A DNA stretch of 64,000 nt, taken from positions 248,001-312,000 of the forward strand of contig NZ_JANYGQ010000036.1 of NCBI RefSeq assembly GCF_025359345.1. Direction: 5' to 3'. The notes under the pieces are model-generated. The model did no database searches. It saw only the letters and a program-made list of their open reading frames with translations, and had not been told where the DNA came from. Origin of the DNA: Mucilaginibacter sp. (GTDB lineage Bacteria; Bacteroidota; Bacteroidia; Sphingobacteriales; Sphingobacteriaceae). The position numbers and the translations under genes are program-made. Positions 53,418 through 62,573 of the stretch are shown here, one piece after another. How positions within the stretch are numbered: the stretch's first letter is position 1; each line of letters starts with the position of its first letter.

Positions 53418-56400
53418 ATGACTATTGAGACTATCGAAATGAAAATGAAAAGCATGAATGCGGATGCTTTTCACAGGCTGGGGGATCATTTTCTGTTTTA
53501 CGATGGAGGAGAAGATTATGAAACTATTAATCCGGTGGGCCAGGCGGAGGGCAAACAAAAGCCAAGAGGTGGCACGCCGGACACTAAGATTAAACTCAGC
53601 AACGGGAAATTTATTTTCATCCAATATACCACCCAGGATAATTCACCAAAGAAAAAAGATTTCTATAATAAACTGGTGAGCGATTTGGAGGCTTGTTTTG
53701 ATCCCCGTAAGACCAAGTTTACTCCAAAGCAAATTGACAGGATCGTCTTATGCTTTAATAGTAACCTGGATGAGGCCACAGAAAGTAAATTGGCTAAAAT
53801 TACGGAAGCACACCAGGTGCCCTTAAAATTGGTTAATTTAACAACGATGGCCCATGCCATCTATAAATCCTATCACTATCTGGCTAAGGATTACCTGGGT
53901 CTGGAAATTGGCACCTTTCAAATATTGCCCTTAGAAAAGTTTGTGGCCGAATATGAAAAAGGCGGTATAGCAACACCCTTATCCAATCCTTTTTTTTACA
54001 GGCAGGAGGAGATCGACAATATAAAAGATCTCATCGCCAATAAAATGATCACGGTTATCAAAGGACCGGCTGGGGTCGGGAAATCCCGGTTAGCGGTAGA
54101 AGTAACCAGGCAGTTTAGCAAGGACAATAGAGATTACAGCTGTTTTTGCATCACCAATAAAGACCTATCAGTAATTAATGACCTGAGAAGCCATTTTTCA
54201 GCACAGCACAACGTCCTGATATTTATTGATGACGCGAACAAAAGCATCAGGATATTGAGGGAATTATTTACCTGGTATGCCGAGGGAAACGTCCAGTTAA
54301 AGGTTATACTAACCGTAAGGGAATATGTTTACAAGGACATACATTCTTTCATCGAGCGCTACCCCTTCGCAACTTTGAATTTAAGCAATTTTCCAGACCA
54401 ACAACTTACTAAGATTATCTCCAGCCAGCCGTTTAATATTACAGACGGACTATTTCAAAAGAAAATCATTGAAATTGCTAAAGGAAATGCCCGGTTGGCA
54501 GTAATGGCAGCTATCGCTTCGAAAGACCAGCCCATTGAGATCCTGGATAAGGTCACTGCTATTTATGAAGAATACTACAAAAGAGTGTCCGGTGATAATC
54601 ATTTCCTGAAGGAACCGGAATACCTGAAAGTGCTTGGCTTACTTTCATTTTTTCGCGTCATTGACCGTGACAATAATGTAGAAACCGAAAGGATTTTAAA
54701 CGCATTTGGCATTAATGAGAAAGACTTTTGGACAAAGATTTACCAATTGGAAGAATATGAAATCGTAGAGGTTTTCTCTGATAAATCTACCGTGAAATTT
54801 ACTGATCAGATATTGGAGGGCTATCTTTTCTACAAGGTTTTTCTTGCGGATCAGTTGCTCTCTTATCAAATCATCATAAATCAGTTCTACCCCTCTTATA
54901 GCCACCGCATTAAATTTACCGCTATAGAAGGTAAAAGCACCTTTGGTAAAAGTGATTTTGAATACAAATTATTGCCATATATCAAGGAAAAGTACAATAA
55001 GATAGTGCAGGAAGGAGCATCCTTATTTGATTTCTTCCAAATTTTTCATGCTTACCTTCCCGACGAAACATTAGCCTACATACACGCTCGAATAAATTCG
55101 ATGCAGGACGAAACTCCGCTGGTTTTGTTAAATAAGGTGGCGAACAAGAATTCAAATCAAAAAGTCTTCGTGTTCGAGGAAGACAAGATTTTAAATACCT
55201 ATGCTCATGATTCCTTTCTTGAATTGACATCAGAATTTCTCAAGGAATACACGGATAATTTTGAGATGGCCATCGAGTTGATGTTCGATTATGTTGAACG
55301 GCAACAGGAGGTTTCAGAAAAGTTTGTTGAATTTGTTATCGGCCACTTTACGTTTTCAAATGATGATGAGCGGTTAGGTTTTAAAAAGGAGCATTGTTTT
55401 TCCTTAGAACTCGTCAAACGGGTTAAGACCAATAAGCCAATTTTTAAATACATCTTTTTGCGCCTCACGCCGCATTTCTTAAAAACAAACTTTTTCTATC
55501 ACATTAATTACAGGGGGGCGGCTGTTGGCAAAGCAACCTACAAGCTGTTGGACGTTGTAAAAGATATCCGTTCACTATACTGGACTACCTTTAATGCGAT
55601 TTTTCAAGATTATCTCCTGTTGTCTCAATATACACTGGAATATGTTAAAAATGGTCTTTCGCAAAATGATCAGCCAATGTTACGTGCTTCCGACTGGGAG
55701 CATATGGAACTCATTTTTGGCAGGCATTTTGATCCGGAAATCTTCATTGATGCCTATATCATTAACAAAATTATCATAGACCTTTCCAGAGGAAATGATG
55801 ACCTTGAGTTTTATAAGCGATACCTTGAGTTAGCTAACACGGAAAAATACCAATGGTTTAAAGTGCTCGATTTTGATTTATTACGGCGTCGGGAAAGGGA
55901 CAAACGTGAAAACGAGAGTTGGGAGGACTTCACCAGAAGATACAATGCTTTAAAAACCAGGGAGATATTGAGCGTTTTTAATTACTCCTTGGCATCCGAA
56001 TATTTGCCGGTGTTCGATGTATTAGGAGATTGCGCCATCCATAACATTTGGCTGTTCTACCGTGAAAATAATGCAGCACAAATTATTTTAAACAAGCTGA
56101 TTGAAAGCAATGTTATTTTCATTGAACTTTTTACTACGCTAATAACAAAGCCTTATTTTTACCAAATCGTTCATTATGGCGTGTTTTTCCAGGCTATTCA
56201 GGATGCAGGGATCGGATTATTGGAAACAGTAGAAAGAATAATTTTTGACAAGGAATTTATCAATTGCCAATATGTAAGAATCGGCTTTTTTAATGCATTA
56301 AATGAAGCACACGTTACACCGGGGCGGTGCAAAGTTTACAAAGCCCTATTGGCTTCGCTTAACGGTTCATTTTTCCTTTATTTCAGCAATATTCATTTAT

Positions 56401-57221
56401 ATGTTCAACTGGATTCTGACTTCCTCAGCGATATATTGCCCATTTTGCTGGAAAGAGCAAATGCAAAAACTGTTGAATTTAGGCTGGAGGAGGATTTTAT
56501 CGAAAAGAATTACATTCTTTTCGATAAAATGGAGACCGCAAAAAATCTGTACTTATATCTGTCAGGACGAATAGACCGGTACGATTACGAAGGGAGTGAA
56601 CTGTTATTTATATTAAAAAATGAACCGGCTTTTTTAAGTGAACTGCTTCAGTTGATTATTATAGGATTACGATTAGAACGGGAAGACCATCATCAACTTA
56701 CTGCGCTTTGGAACCTGCCGGATTACCTGCCCGCAATTGGTGAAGTCTTTGATCAATCAGTTGTGAGCCCCAATTATTTGTTCAGGGGCGAACGTATATT
56801 GGATGACCTGATAGAAAACCGGGCAAGTCAGGTTGGCGAAGAAAAAAAAGTTGCATTTTTTGAGCATTATATCAGGAAGCATGCCACGGATTTGCGTAAG
56901 ATGAATGCTTGTTTTAAGATAATTCAAAATAAACTGCATAGTCATTTTGATGTCCTGTTTAAAACCTTCCTGTTGCTTAACGATGATGTTAAACTGTTTA
57001 AACAAATTCGCTGGACCGACCAGGGAACCATTATCAGAAGCGGTGATTCAATTGCCGGAGAGATTGACGAGCGGATCTGGCAAAATATCAAATCACTGGT
57101 ACAGGAGATGAAACCTCAGTCAAAATTTATCAATCATAAAATATTCATAAATCAACAAATCGATTATTGCCGCAAAAGCGCCATTAGCGAACGAAAATGG
57201 GATTTTTTTAGAAATCGCTAA
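53418..57221 (+). CDS. PD-(D/E)xK nuclease fused to a STAND-type NTPase (nSTAND3-like)
   Basis: A 1267-residue protein. Residues 10-160 are a restriction-endonuclease-like effector: AFHRLGDHFLFYDGGEDYE, GTPDTKIKL (Asp55) and KFIFIQYTTQ (Gln69). A P-loop NTPase follows: YRQEEIDNIKDLI, Walker A GPAGVGKS (216-223), Walker B VLIFIDDAN (266-274) and ILTVREYVY. The remaining 900 residues are helical solenoid, probably the sensor. The order effector-STAND-sensor is that of Avs-like antiphage proteins. It is divergent from the SIR2 operon and 45 bases upstream of abiH. Confidence 0.75.
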   Translation: MTIETIEMKMKSMNADAFHRLGDHFLFYDGGEDYETINPVGQAEGKQKPRGGTPDTKIKLSNGKFIFIQYTTQDNSPKKKDFYNKLVSDLEACFDPRKTKFTPKQIDRIVLCFNSNLDEATESKLAKITEAHQVPLKLVNLTTMAHAIYKSYHYLAKDYLGLEIGTFQILPLEKFVAEYEKGGIATPLSNPFFYRQEEIDNIKDLIANKMITVIKGPAGVGKSRLAVEVTRQFSKDNRDYSCFCITNKDLSVINDLRSHFSAQHNVLIFIDDANKSIRILRELFTWYAEGNVQLKVILTVREYVYKDIHSFIERYPFATLNLSNFPDQQLTKIISSQPFNITDGLFQKKIIEIAKGNARLAVMAAIASKDQPIEILDKVTAIYEEYYKRVSGDNHFLKEPEYLKVLGLLSFFRVIDRDNNVETERILNAFGINEKDFWTKIYQLEEYEIVEVFSDKSTVKFTDQILEGYLFYKVFLADQLLSYQIIINQFYPSYSHRIKFTAIEGKSTFGKSDFEYKLLPYIKEKYNKIVQEGASLFDFFQIFHAYLPDETLAYIHARINSMQDETPLVLLNKVANKNSNQKVFVFEEDKILNTYAHDSFLELTSEFLKEYTDNFEMAIELMFDYVERQQEVSEKFVEFVIGHFTFSNDDERLGFKKEHCFSLELVKRVKTNKPIFKYIFLRLTPHFLKTNFFYHINYRGAAVGKATYKLLDVVKDIRSLYWTTFNAIFQDYLLLSQYTLEYVKNGLSQNDQPMLRASDWEHMELIFGRHFDPEIFIDAYIINKIIIDLSRGNDDLEFYKRYLELANTEKYQWFKVLDFDLLRRRERDKRENESWEDFTRRYNALKTREILSVFNYSLASEYLPVFDVLGDCAIHNIWLFYRENNAAQIILNKLIESNVIFIELFTTLITKPYFYQIVHYGVFFQAIQDAGIGLLETVERIIFDKEFINCQYVRIGFFNALNEAHVTPGRCKVYKALLASLNGSFFLYFSNIHLYVQLDSDFLSDILPILLERANAKTVEFRLEEDFIEKNYILFDKMETAKNLYLYLSGRIDRYDYEGSELLFILKNEPAFLSELLQLIIIGLRLEREDHHQLTALWNLPDYLPAIGEVFDQSVVSPNYLFRGERILDDLIENRASQVGEEKKVAFFEHYIRKHATDLRKMNACFKIIQNKLHSHFDVLFKTFLLLNDDVKLFKQIRWTDQGTIIRSGDSIAGEIDERIWQNIKSLVQEMKPQSKFINHKIFINQQIDYCRKSAISERKWDFFRNR

Positions 57222-57266
57222 CGCTATCTAAAAGTTGACAGCTATCATAACTCACAAATTTATTAT

Positions 57267-58403
57267 ATGAACCGCCTCATACTTATCGGCAATGGTTTTG
57301 ACCTTGCACACGGCCTGAAAACCAGCTATAATGACTTTTTAAAGTGGTACCTGAATCAGGCGCTTGTAATAGCAGGTAAATCATTTAAATATGAAGATAT
57401 ATTGCTGAAGGTCGAAAAGACAAACCTTGCGGAAGAGATTTATTTCGATGGGAAAGTCCGTACTGAGGCTGAACTTATTGACCTTTTTTATGAAAGAGGC
57501 TTCACCGAACTAATAACCAATAAAACCTTTCAGACCAAAGGCTGGCAAAATCATTGGGAAACCACTTTTGTTGTAACCGTAAAATCCATCTTGTTGGAAA
57601 ATCTGCTGGCTAATTGTTCGGCGAGTCGTTGGGTCGATATTGAAAATGAGTTTTATCTCTTACTTAAAATCGTTCTCAGTACTAACGTTACGAAGAACAA
57701 AGAAGAATTGCTCCAAAATATAAACGTTTCCATGGCCGAGGTCATAAAATATCTGGAGCAATATTTGTCACAACTACCAATTGCACCGGCAGTAGATGGC
57801 TATAAGTCTCTGATTATAGAGAATTTCAAAAGAAAGGATATTGTCCTTCCTAATCTCCTGAAAGAAGATGAATTTCCTGACCAGGTACATATTTTAAACT
57901 TCAACTATACACAGACTGCGGCACAGTACCGCTTAGGCAAGAACACGCATGTACATTCAAACTCCATCCGGATTAATCATATTCATGGTGAGATCAATGT
58001 AGCTCGAAATCCGATAATTTTTGGTTTTGGTGATGAACTGGACGATAACTATTCTAAAATGGAATTAGATATCACCAAAGGATTCTTCGAATACATTAAG
58101 TCATTTTGGTATTTTAAAACCAGTAATTATCAGGATCTCATCCGTTTCATTGATGCCGAAGAATTTCAGGTTTATATTCTCGGGCATTCCTGCGGTTTAT
58201 CGGACCGAACAATGCTAAACATGATTTTCGAGCACGAACAGTGTAAATCGATCAAATTTTTTTACCATCAACATCATAACGGTGATAATAATTACACCAC
58301 CCTCACACAGGAAATTGCCCGCCATTTCAGGAATAAAGCCGTCATGCGAAAAAAAATAGTGCCTTTTGACAAATCATCACCTATGCCACAAATAATTCGT
58401 TAA
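57267..58403 (+). CDS. AbiH family abortive-infection protein
   Basis: A 378-residue protein with the AbiH signature at the start, LILIGNGFDLAHGLKTSYNDFL, and WVDIENEFYLLL, VHILNFNYTQTA, INHIHGEI and VYILGHSCGLSDRTML further on. AbiH was described as a lactococcal abortive-infection protein; the mechanism is unknown. It follows the nuclease-STAND gene by 45 bases on the same strand and may be co-transcribed. Confidence 0.85.
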   Translation: MNRLILIGNGFDLAHGLKTSYNDFLKWYLNQALVIAGKSFKYEDILLKVEKTNLAEEIYFDGKVRTEAELIDLFYERGFTELITNKTFQTKGWQNHWETTFVVTVKSILLENLLANCSASRWVDIENEFYLLLKIVLSTNVTKNKEELLQNINVSMAEVIKYLEQYLSQLPIAPAVDGYKSLIIENFKRKDIVLPNLLKEDEFPDQVHILNFNYTQTAAQYRLGKNTHVHSNSIRINHIHGEINVARNPIIFGFGDELDDNYSKMELDITKGFFEYIKSFWYFKTSNYQDLIRFIDAEEFQVYILGHSCGLSDRTMLNMIFEHEQCKSIKFFYHQHHNGDNNYTTLTQEIARHFRNKAVMRKKIVPFDKSSPMPQIIR

Positions 58404-58640
58404 CCTTAATTGTCCAGAAAATTTATTGCGAAACGCATTTCTGTTTTGCACCGGAAGGGTTACCGCTTTTCGAAGATGCCTTAGTTGAAGAAAATTATAG
58501 GCAGATGATTTGCCTGGCCGGGAATATTTTTTGATATTATCTCCTAAGCCTCTTTTTGGGCTTGGTCTAAACGTTCATAAATGATGATTTTGAAAACAAC
58601 GGGGAGGGCCCATTTTAGATATTTCCTGGCTGAAAAAAAA
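58404..58640. other. Intergenic region after abiH
   Basis: No gene is seen. AAGCC and GGCTT near 58546-58563 can form a weak hairpin with a T-rich loop. Confidence 0.4.
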
Positions 58641-59050
58641 TCAACTGCTCAAGTTTTCATCTGCCGACTTTTCAATATCACGAACCGCTTGCCTGTTTTT
58701 TTCAAAATTAATCGGCTCATATTGTTTTGTGATCCTATTATATACAAGGGTAATGGTAGGTTTACTCTTTTCAATTACGAAATTTGGCTTCTTAAATAGC
58801 TCATGGGGTTGGGCAGAGTTTAAAAATTCAAAAGCTTTATCATAATTTTTTCACTTTCTGCTTCGTCAGCTATACCATCAAAAACAACTTCTATAATCTT
58901 ATCATCACAAGTTACTTTTAAAGTGATCGTTTTGTCTTTATCCTGAGCTTCATGCCCGGCTGTCAATATTTTAATTGCCAACTTTGATATGCCTGTCCAA
59001 AGTAGTTTGATCCCTCCTTTAAGTAAATCATACCCGACCATTATGCCCAC
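58641..59050 (-). pseudogene. Small protein gene with a frameshift in an A6 run
   Basis: From 59050 the frame reads MGIMVGYDLLKGGIKLLWTG, a helix, then TITLKVTCDDKIIEVVFDG and DEAESEK, and stops after 76 codons at 58820. Changing frame at the six-base A run (TTTTTT on the plus strand, 58846-58851) continues with NYDKAFEFLNSAQPHELFKKPNF and KPTITLVYNRITKQYEPINFEK to a TGA at 58641. The joined product has about 135 residues and coherent composition. It is either a frameshift mutation, a sequencing error or programmed slippage. Confidence 0.6.
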
Positions 59051-59259
59051 TTCAGCGGCTGTTCTAATTTGTGTTTTTCGAGGTAAATAATTATATCAGA
59101 GATATCAGGGCCATTGAAATTGTTATAAGCAGTTTTACGCAATTTGCTTATCTCAATTTCGGCATTAATTTTTTTGCTTAGCCCCAGCTTATTAAAGTCA
59201 GTTATTAATTCTTGCGGAATGTAATGTTGAAAGACTATTTTAATATTTTCCTTTTCCAT
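59041..59259 (-). CDS. Small protein, unknown
   Basis: 72 residues, MEKENIKIVFQHYIPQELITDFNKLG..., DISDIIIYLEKHKLEQPL. Soluble and mostly helical. It overlaps the following small gene by 10 bases, so the two form a unit. No family recognised. Confidence 0.5.
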   Translation of the reverse strand: MEKENIKIVFQHYIPQELITDFNKLGLSKKINAEIEISKLRKTAYNNFNGPDISDIIIYLEKHKLEQPLKWA

Positions 59260-59462
59260 ATAATTGTTGTGGTTTAGAACTATAAACGACGTACTGCTGA
59301 CTCACAAGGTTAAGTTTTCTCGACTATACGGTCTTAAAAAGGTCTAATAGGTCTGTGTCAGTTTAAGTTTCGTCCGAGTGGCATTTTAGAATCGCCCAAA
59401 CGGGACTGTAATATTTAGCCTAATTTCCCCTTCATTTTTTTCACTGATTCGATGTGTTTGTT

Positions 59463-60566
59463 TCAACGTTTTGTCACTAATGCAACTTTCTTTTTTAAGT
59501 TTTCCAGTTTACGGGAGATACCGATTTTGGGATTAAGCGCAAAAGCCTTTTCCCAAAACTCAATTGTTTTATCAAACTGGTTATTAGCCTCGTAATACTC
59601 ACCAATTTTACGGTAGATCTTATCGACACCAAAGCTATATGACGCGTCCTTGTCATTGACCGCCTTTTCGAGTAATTGCAAATATTGAGCATCAGCGAAT
59701 TTTTCATCCTCGCTTTTATCTTCGTATAGGATCATCTTATCGTATATCGAACCTTTGGCTAAAATCTGTTTTTCATAATTTCCCCGTTTGAGTTGTTGGC
59801 CCTCAAAGTCAATTTCAAAGGTGAACCCTTTGTGGTTCTTGAGAATAATCTGTTTCTGCTGCTCGATGATCGTGGCAGTATTGAAGGCATATGGCCTCTC
59901 AAATTGGGCCAAAATTGCTCTCTGCGCGATATCCATAATAAAAATCTGGTTAGAATGCCCTGTATCTGAACCATAGGTTTCAAAAAGTGCAAATAGCCCA
60001 TTTTCGCTAAGTGCGCAATTGCCGAGGTTGGCTGTTGTTTTCTTACTAAAGATGACTTCCCCCGAATTGTTAAATACCAGGAATTTACCTGTCAACGCTT
60101 CTGAATTTAGCCAGTCACAGCAAATCACAATACCATTGTTGCTGACATGGGCGTCATTGGGGCGCTGTAAGCTTACCCTAAAAAGCAACTGCTTATCATT
60201 TAACAATGCCAGTTGCCCTTTTTTATTTTTGCCATTAAGCTCATAGCTATCTGCCGCCAAAACAATAAAGCGGCCATCCGGCGATTTTCTTTGTTGTCCG
60301 TAGAACCCGGCAATATCTTCCACCCGCGCTTCCCGTTTTTCACTAATGTTTAATGTGCCGTTTTCCATGCGGCGCTTCAGTTCATTCTCGTTGAGTTTGA
60401 CGGAAAACGTCGTGGTATTTCCAGATGTGGTAGTTTCGATATCTACTAGTTCTTGTGGCACATGGGCTTTTGCGGGCACTGGTTTTCCAGAAGGTTTTTT
60501 AGCGGATTTTCTCGCAATTCCGATGATTATTAATAGTGCGCCAGTTATTATAAGGATAAAAATCAT
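59463..60566 (-). CDS. Membrane-anchored protein with propeller-like and TPR parts
   Basis: A 367-residue protein. Residues 1-19 are a membrane anchor (FILIITGALLIIIGIA), followed by a basic Pro-rich linker. Residues 100-270 contain repeated motifs such as SPDGRFIVLAADSYE, VSNNGIVICCDWLN and LSENGLFALFETYG that look like beta-propeller blades. Residues 300-350 form a TPR-like helix pair (IGEYYEANNQFDKTIEFWEKAFALNPK). The function is unknown; the protein would sit on the cytoplasmic or periplasmic face as a scaffold. Confidence 0.5.
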   Translation of the reverse strand: MIFILIITGALLIIIGIARKSAKKPSGKPVPAKAHVPQELVDIETTTSGNTTTFSVKLNENELKRRMENGTLNISEKREARVEDIAGFYGQQRKSPDGRFIVLAADSYELNGKNKKGQLALLNDKQLLFRVSLQRPNDAHVSNNGIVICCDWLNSEALTGKFLVFNNSGEVIFSKKTTANLGNCALSENGLFALFETYGSDTGHSNQIFIMDIAQRAILAQFERPYAFNTATIIEQQKQIILKNHKGFTFEIDFEGQQLKRGNYEKQILAKGSIYDKMILYEDKSEDEKFADAQYLQLLEKAVNDKDASYSFGVDKIYRKIGEYYEANNQFDKTIEFWEKAFALNPKIGISRKLENLKKKVALVTKR

Positions 60567-60922
60567 AATGCAGGTCAGGTTAGGTATTATTTACTAAATT
60601 ATCAGGTGGAACGTTAATGTTACAAACCTTTCGTCACCTAACCGCAAGGTAAAAATATTAATGATATGGTTAAAGATTTATATAAAATTGAACTACCCTA
60701 TTGCTTCCTTTTCTATCGGAAAAAAAAGGGGTTCGCCTGCAATCTATATTTCACTAATGCTTGTATTTTGTTTGAACTTTCTATTGCTATTTATGTTAAA
60801 ATTGCCGAAATTTATACCATAGAATTTGCAACCAAAAACGACTGAAAATTTGGTGAGTCAGCAAGCAATTTTTACTATAAAAAACGCCAAAAACCGCGTT
60901 TAAAGCATATTTGAAAGGTCAC
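60567..60922. other. Right end of element B, no gene
   Basis: AT-rich and without a credible frame. TTTGGTGAGTCAGC near 60848 resembles the GGTGAGT arm repeats of elements A and B, 70 bases before the core at 60923. Confidence 0.45.
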
Positions 60923-60944
60923 GTTCGATTCTCGTCGGGACCAC
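60923..60944 (+). other. attR core of element B
   Basis: GTTCGATTCTCGTCGGGACC and the two following bases match the tRNA-Arg T-loop and acceptor end at 4585-4606 over 22 bases, the longest match of the three copies. No tRNA body precedes it. Confidence 0.82.
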
Positions 60945-60993
60945 TGAAAGAACCACAGCAATGTGGTGCGCTTTGTAAATTATAATTTAAAAG

Positions 60994-61015
60994 AACTTGC
61001 GTCATTCGTGGCGTC
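60994..61015 (+). repeat. Arm-type repeat left of the second att core
   Basis: AACTTGCGTCATTCGTGGCG (plus TC) recurs at 61188-61209 with one difference. The two copies lie on either side of the core at 61067, just as the GTGAGTAATTC repeats lie near the cores of element A. Confidence 0.6.
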
Positions 61016-61066
61016 ATCGGTTTAAGGGGTGTCAAAATCGTTGATTCTGACCCAGAAAGCCAAAAA

Positions 61067-61088
61067 GTTCGAGTCCTTGCGGGGACAC
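61067..61088 (+). other. Second, different att core resembling another tRNA 3' end
   Basis: GTTCGAGTCCTTGCGGGGAC followed by ACA looks like the T-loop and acceptor 3' strand of a tRNA whose T-stem would be CAAGG. The bases before it (CAAAAA) do not complete that stem, so no tRNA gene is present. It is the probable target core of the integrase at 61335. Confidence 0.6.
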
Positions 61089-61110
61089 AGATTAGTCGAG
61101 TGAAAGCTTT

Positions 61111-61155
61111 AAAAGCCTGCAAATCATAGATTGCAGGCTTTTTTCTTTTTGGGAG
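61111..61155 (+). terminator. Element-end hairpin terminator
   Basis: AAAAGCCTGCAA and TTGCAGGCTTTT enclose ATCATAGA and precede a T-run. It is the third copy of the hairpin found at 4631 and 24757. Confidence 0.75.
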
Positions 61156-61187
61156 AATCACCAAAATTTATAATAATGCCTGAAATC

Positions 61188-61209
61188 AACTTGCGTCAAT
61201 CGTGGCGTC
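61188..61209 (+). repeat. Arm-type repeat right of the second att core
   Basis: AACTTGCGTCAATCGTGGCG (plus TC), 100 bases after the core at 61067, matches 60994-61015 at 21 of 22 bases. The distance equals that between core and arm repeat in element A (103 bases). Confidence 0.6.
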
Positions 61210-61334
61210 TTTTATTTTAGCAAAAAAGACGCAGGCGAAACGACATAAGTATCTGATTTGCAACATGTTCATGCCATATAACATCTTGATTTGAGCAAAC
61301 TGTATTTCGATTTTTAACTCTTAAAAAAATCGTT

Positions 61335-62456
61335 ATGCTGGAACAAAGCTTTGGTCTGTTCTTTTTCTTAAAGCAGACAAAAAATCAAAATCAGGATGGA
61401 CTAAGGTATGTCTATCTGAGAATTACCGTAGATGGCCTCTCCAAGGAACTTTCTACAAAGAACCTATGGCATCCCGACAAATGGAACGCTTCTGCCGGAA
61501 GAGCATCAGGCAACAGGGAAGATGCCAAAACATTAAATCATCAGCTGGAAGCGCTGGTGATCGCCATTCATGTTGCCAAGACCGGCTTACTGGAAAGAGG
61601 AAAGGAAATCTCCGCTGCTGCAATTAAAGAGGTGCTTTTGGGACACAGCGCAGATAACCGGTATATTCTCGCGCTTTTCAAGGAACACAATGATAAAATC
61701 AAAACGCTGATCGGAACGGGTGACTATGCCCATGCTACTTACTTAAAGTACAAAACTTCGTACAGTCATGCTGAAGCATTTATCAAGTTCAAATACGGTA
61801 AACCCGACCTTACCCTGAAACAGCTTGATTATAGCTTTATTGTTGACTTTAATTATTGGCTGAAATCCGTAAAGAAATGCGGGCCCAACAGTGTCGCAAA
61901 ATACATTTCCAACTTTAAAAGGATTGTGCTGGATTGTGTGCGCAGGGGCTGGATCAAAAGCGACCCCTTTGCGGGATTCAGCATCGAGAAGAAAGAGGTC
62001 ATCAAAATAGCCCTCAATATCGCTTGCTTATTATCTTGCACAAGTGCCTCAACAGTTGATAAGTTTTATACCGAGAAAGGGGAATGGGACTCCGCTAGAA
62101 TACCGTTTATAAAACCTTACGAGGCCATAATTACAAGTAAGGAACTTGGTTGGAGTATGAATTTAGATGGAAAGGATGGCGATACAGGATTTTCCAATAT
62201 TAAAAAGGCTAATGTGGAAGGTGGAATAATATTTATATATAGTATAAATAGCATTTTTCACGGCGTTGATGTTAACCAATCGTGGCATATAATAATACCT
62301 GGAAAACGCATTGAAAAGGGCTTTGCTAGCTACCACGAGTATCGGGATTATTTAAATGCGCTTGGGATAAAATCTGAACCTACACTTTATGATATTGGGC
62401 ATATTGCCGATTATTATGAAGATCACGATACTGTAGATTGGAAAGCCATTAAGTGA
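61335..62456 (+). CDS. Chimera: integrase N-terminal half fused to an unrelated lipoprotein-like protein
   Basis: Residues 1-222 are the arm-binding and core-binding domains of a tyrosine recombinase (QSFGLFFFLKQTKNQNQDG, YLRITVDGLSKELS, CGPNSVAKYISNFKRIVLDC, SDPFAGFSIEKKEV). The catalytic domain is missing. From residue 223 the frame reads IKIALNIACLLSCTSASTVDKFY, a lipoprotein signal with lipobox LLSC but no Met, and then about 130 residues of a mixed-fold protein (GEWDSARIPFIKP, ITSKELGWSMNL). The fusion is in frame at about 62003. It cannot act as a recombinase, and the lipoprotein half has lost its start. Confidence 0.75.
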   Translation: MLEQSFGLFFFLKQTKNQNQDGLRYVYLRITVDGLSKELSTKNLWHPDKWNASAGRASGNREDAKTLNHQLEALVIAIHVAKTGLLERGKEISAAAIKEVLLGHSADNRYILALFKEHNDKIKTLIGTGDYAHATYLKYKTSYSHAEAFIKFKYGKPDLTLKQLDYSFIVDFNYWLKSVKKCGPNSVAKYISNFKRIVLDCVRRGWIKSDPFAGFSIEKKEVIKIALNIACLLSCTSASTVDKFYTEKGEWDSARIPFIKPYEAIITSKELGWSMNLDGKDGDTGFSNIKKANVEGGIIFIYSINSIFHGVDVNQSWHIIIPGKRIEKGFASYHEYRDYLNALGIKSEPTLYDIGHIADYYEDHDTVDWKAIK

Positions 62457-62548
62457 TTATTTAAATAGCGCTTAAATCTCCTCCAAACCCGCCACACAAT
62501 GCAAATCACCCATAAAAGAGTTCGAGTTTTGTAGTCTAAGTACCACCG

Positions 62549-62570
62549 AAATATCCCATGTGGGATATTT
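62549..62570. repeat. Perfect 10-bp inverted repeat
   Basis: AAATATCCCA-TG-TGGGATATTT. It lies between the convergent genes ending at 62456 and 62632, next to the terminator at 62574. Confidence 0.6.
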
Positions 62571-62573
62571 TCA

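Noticed and set aside
61030..61090. A tRNA gene ending at 61088
   Set aside because: The T-stem cannot pair (AAAAG against CCTTG) and no anticodon arm is found upstream. It is treated as an att core.
62510..62550. A further tRNA-3'-end-like sequence (GAGTTCGAGTTTTG...ACCACC)
   Set aside because: It lacks arm pairing and does not match either core well enough; the resemblance to a T-loop may be chance.
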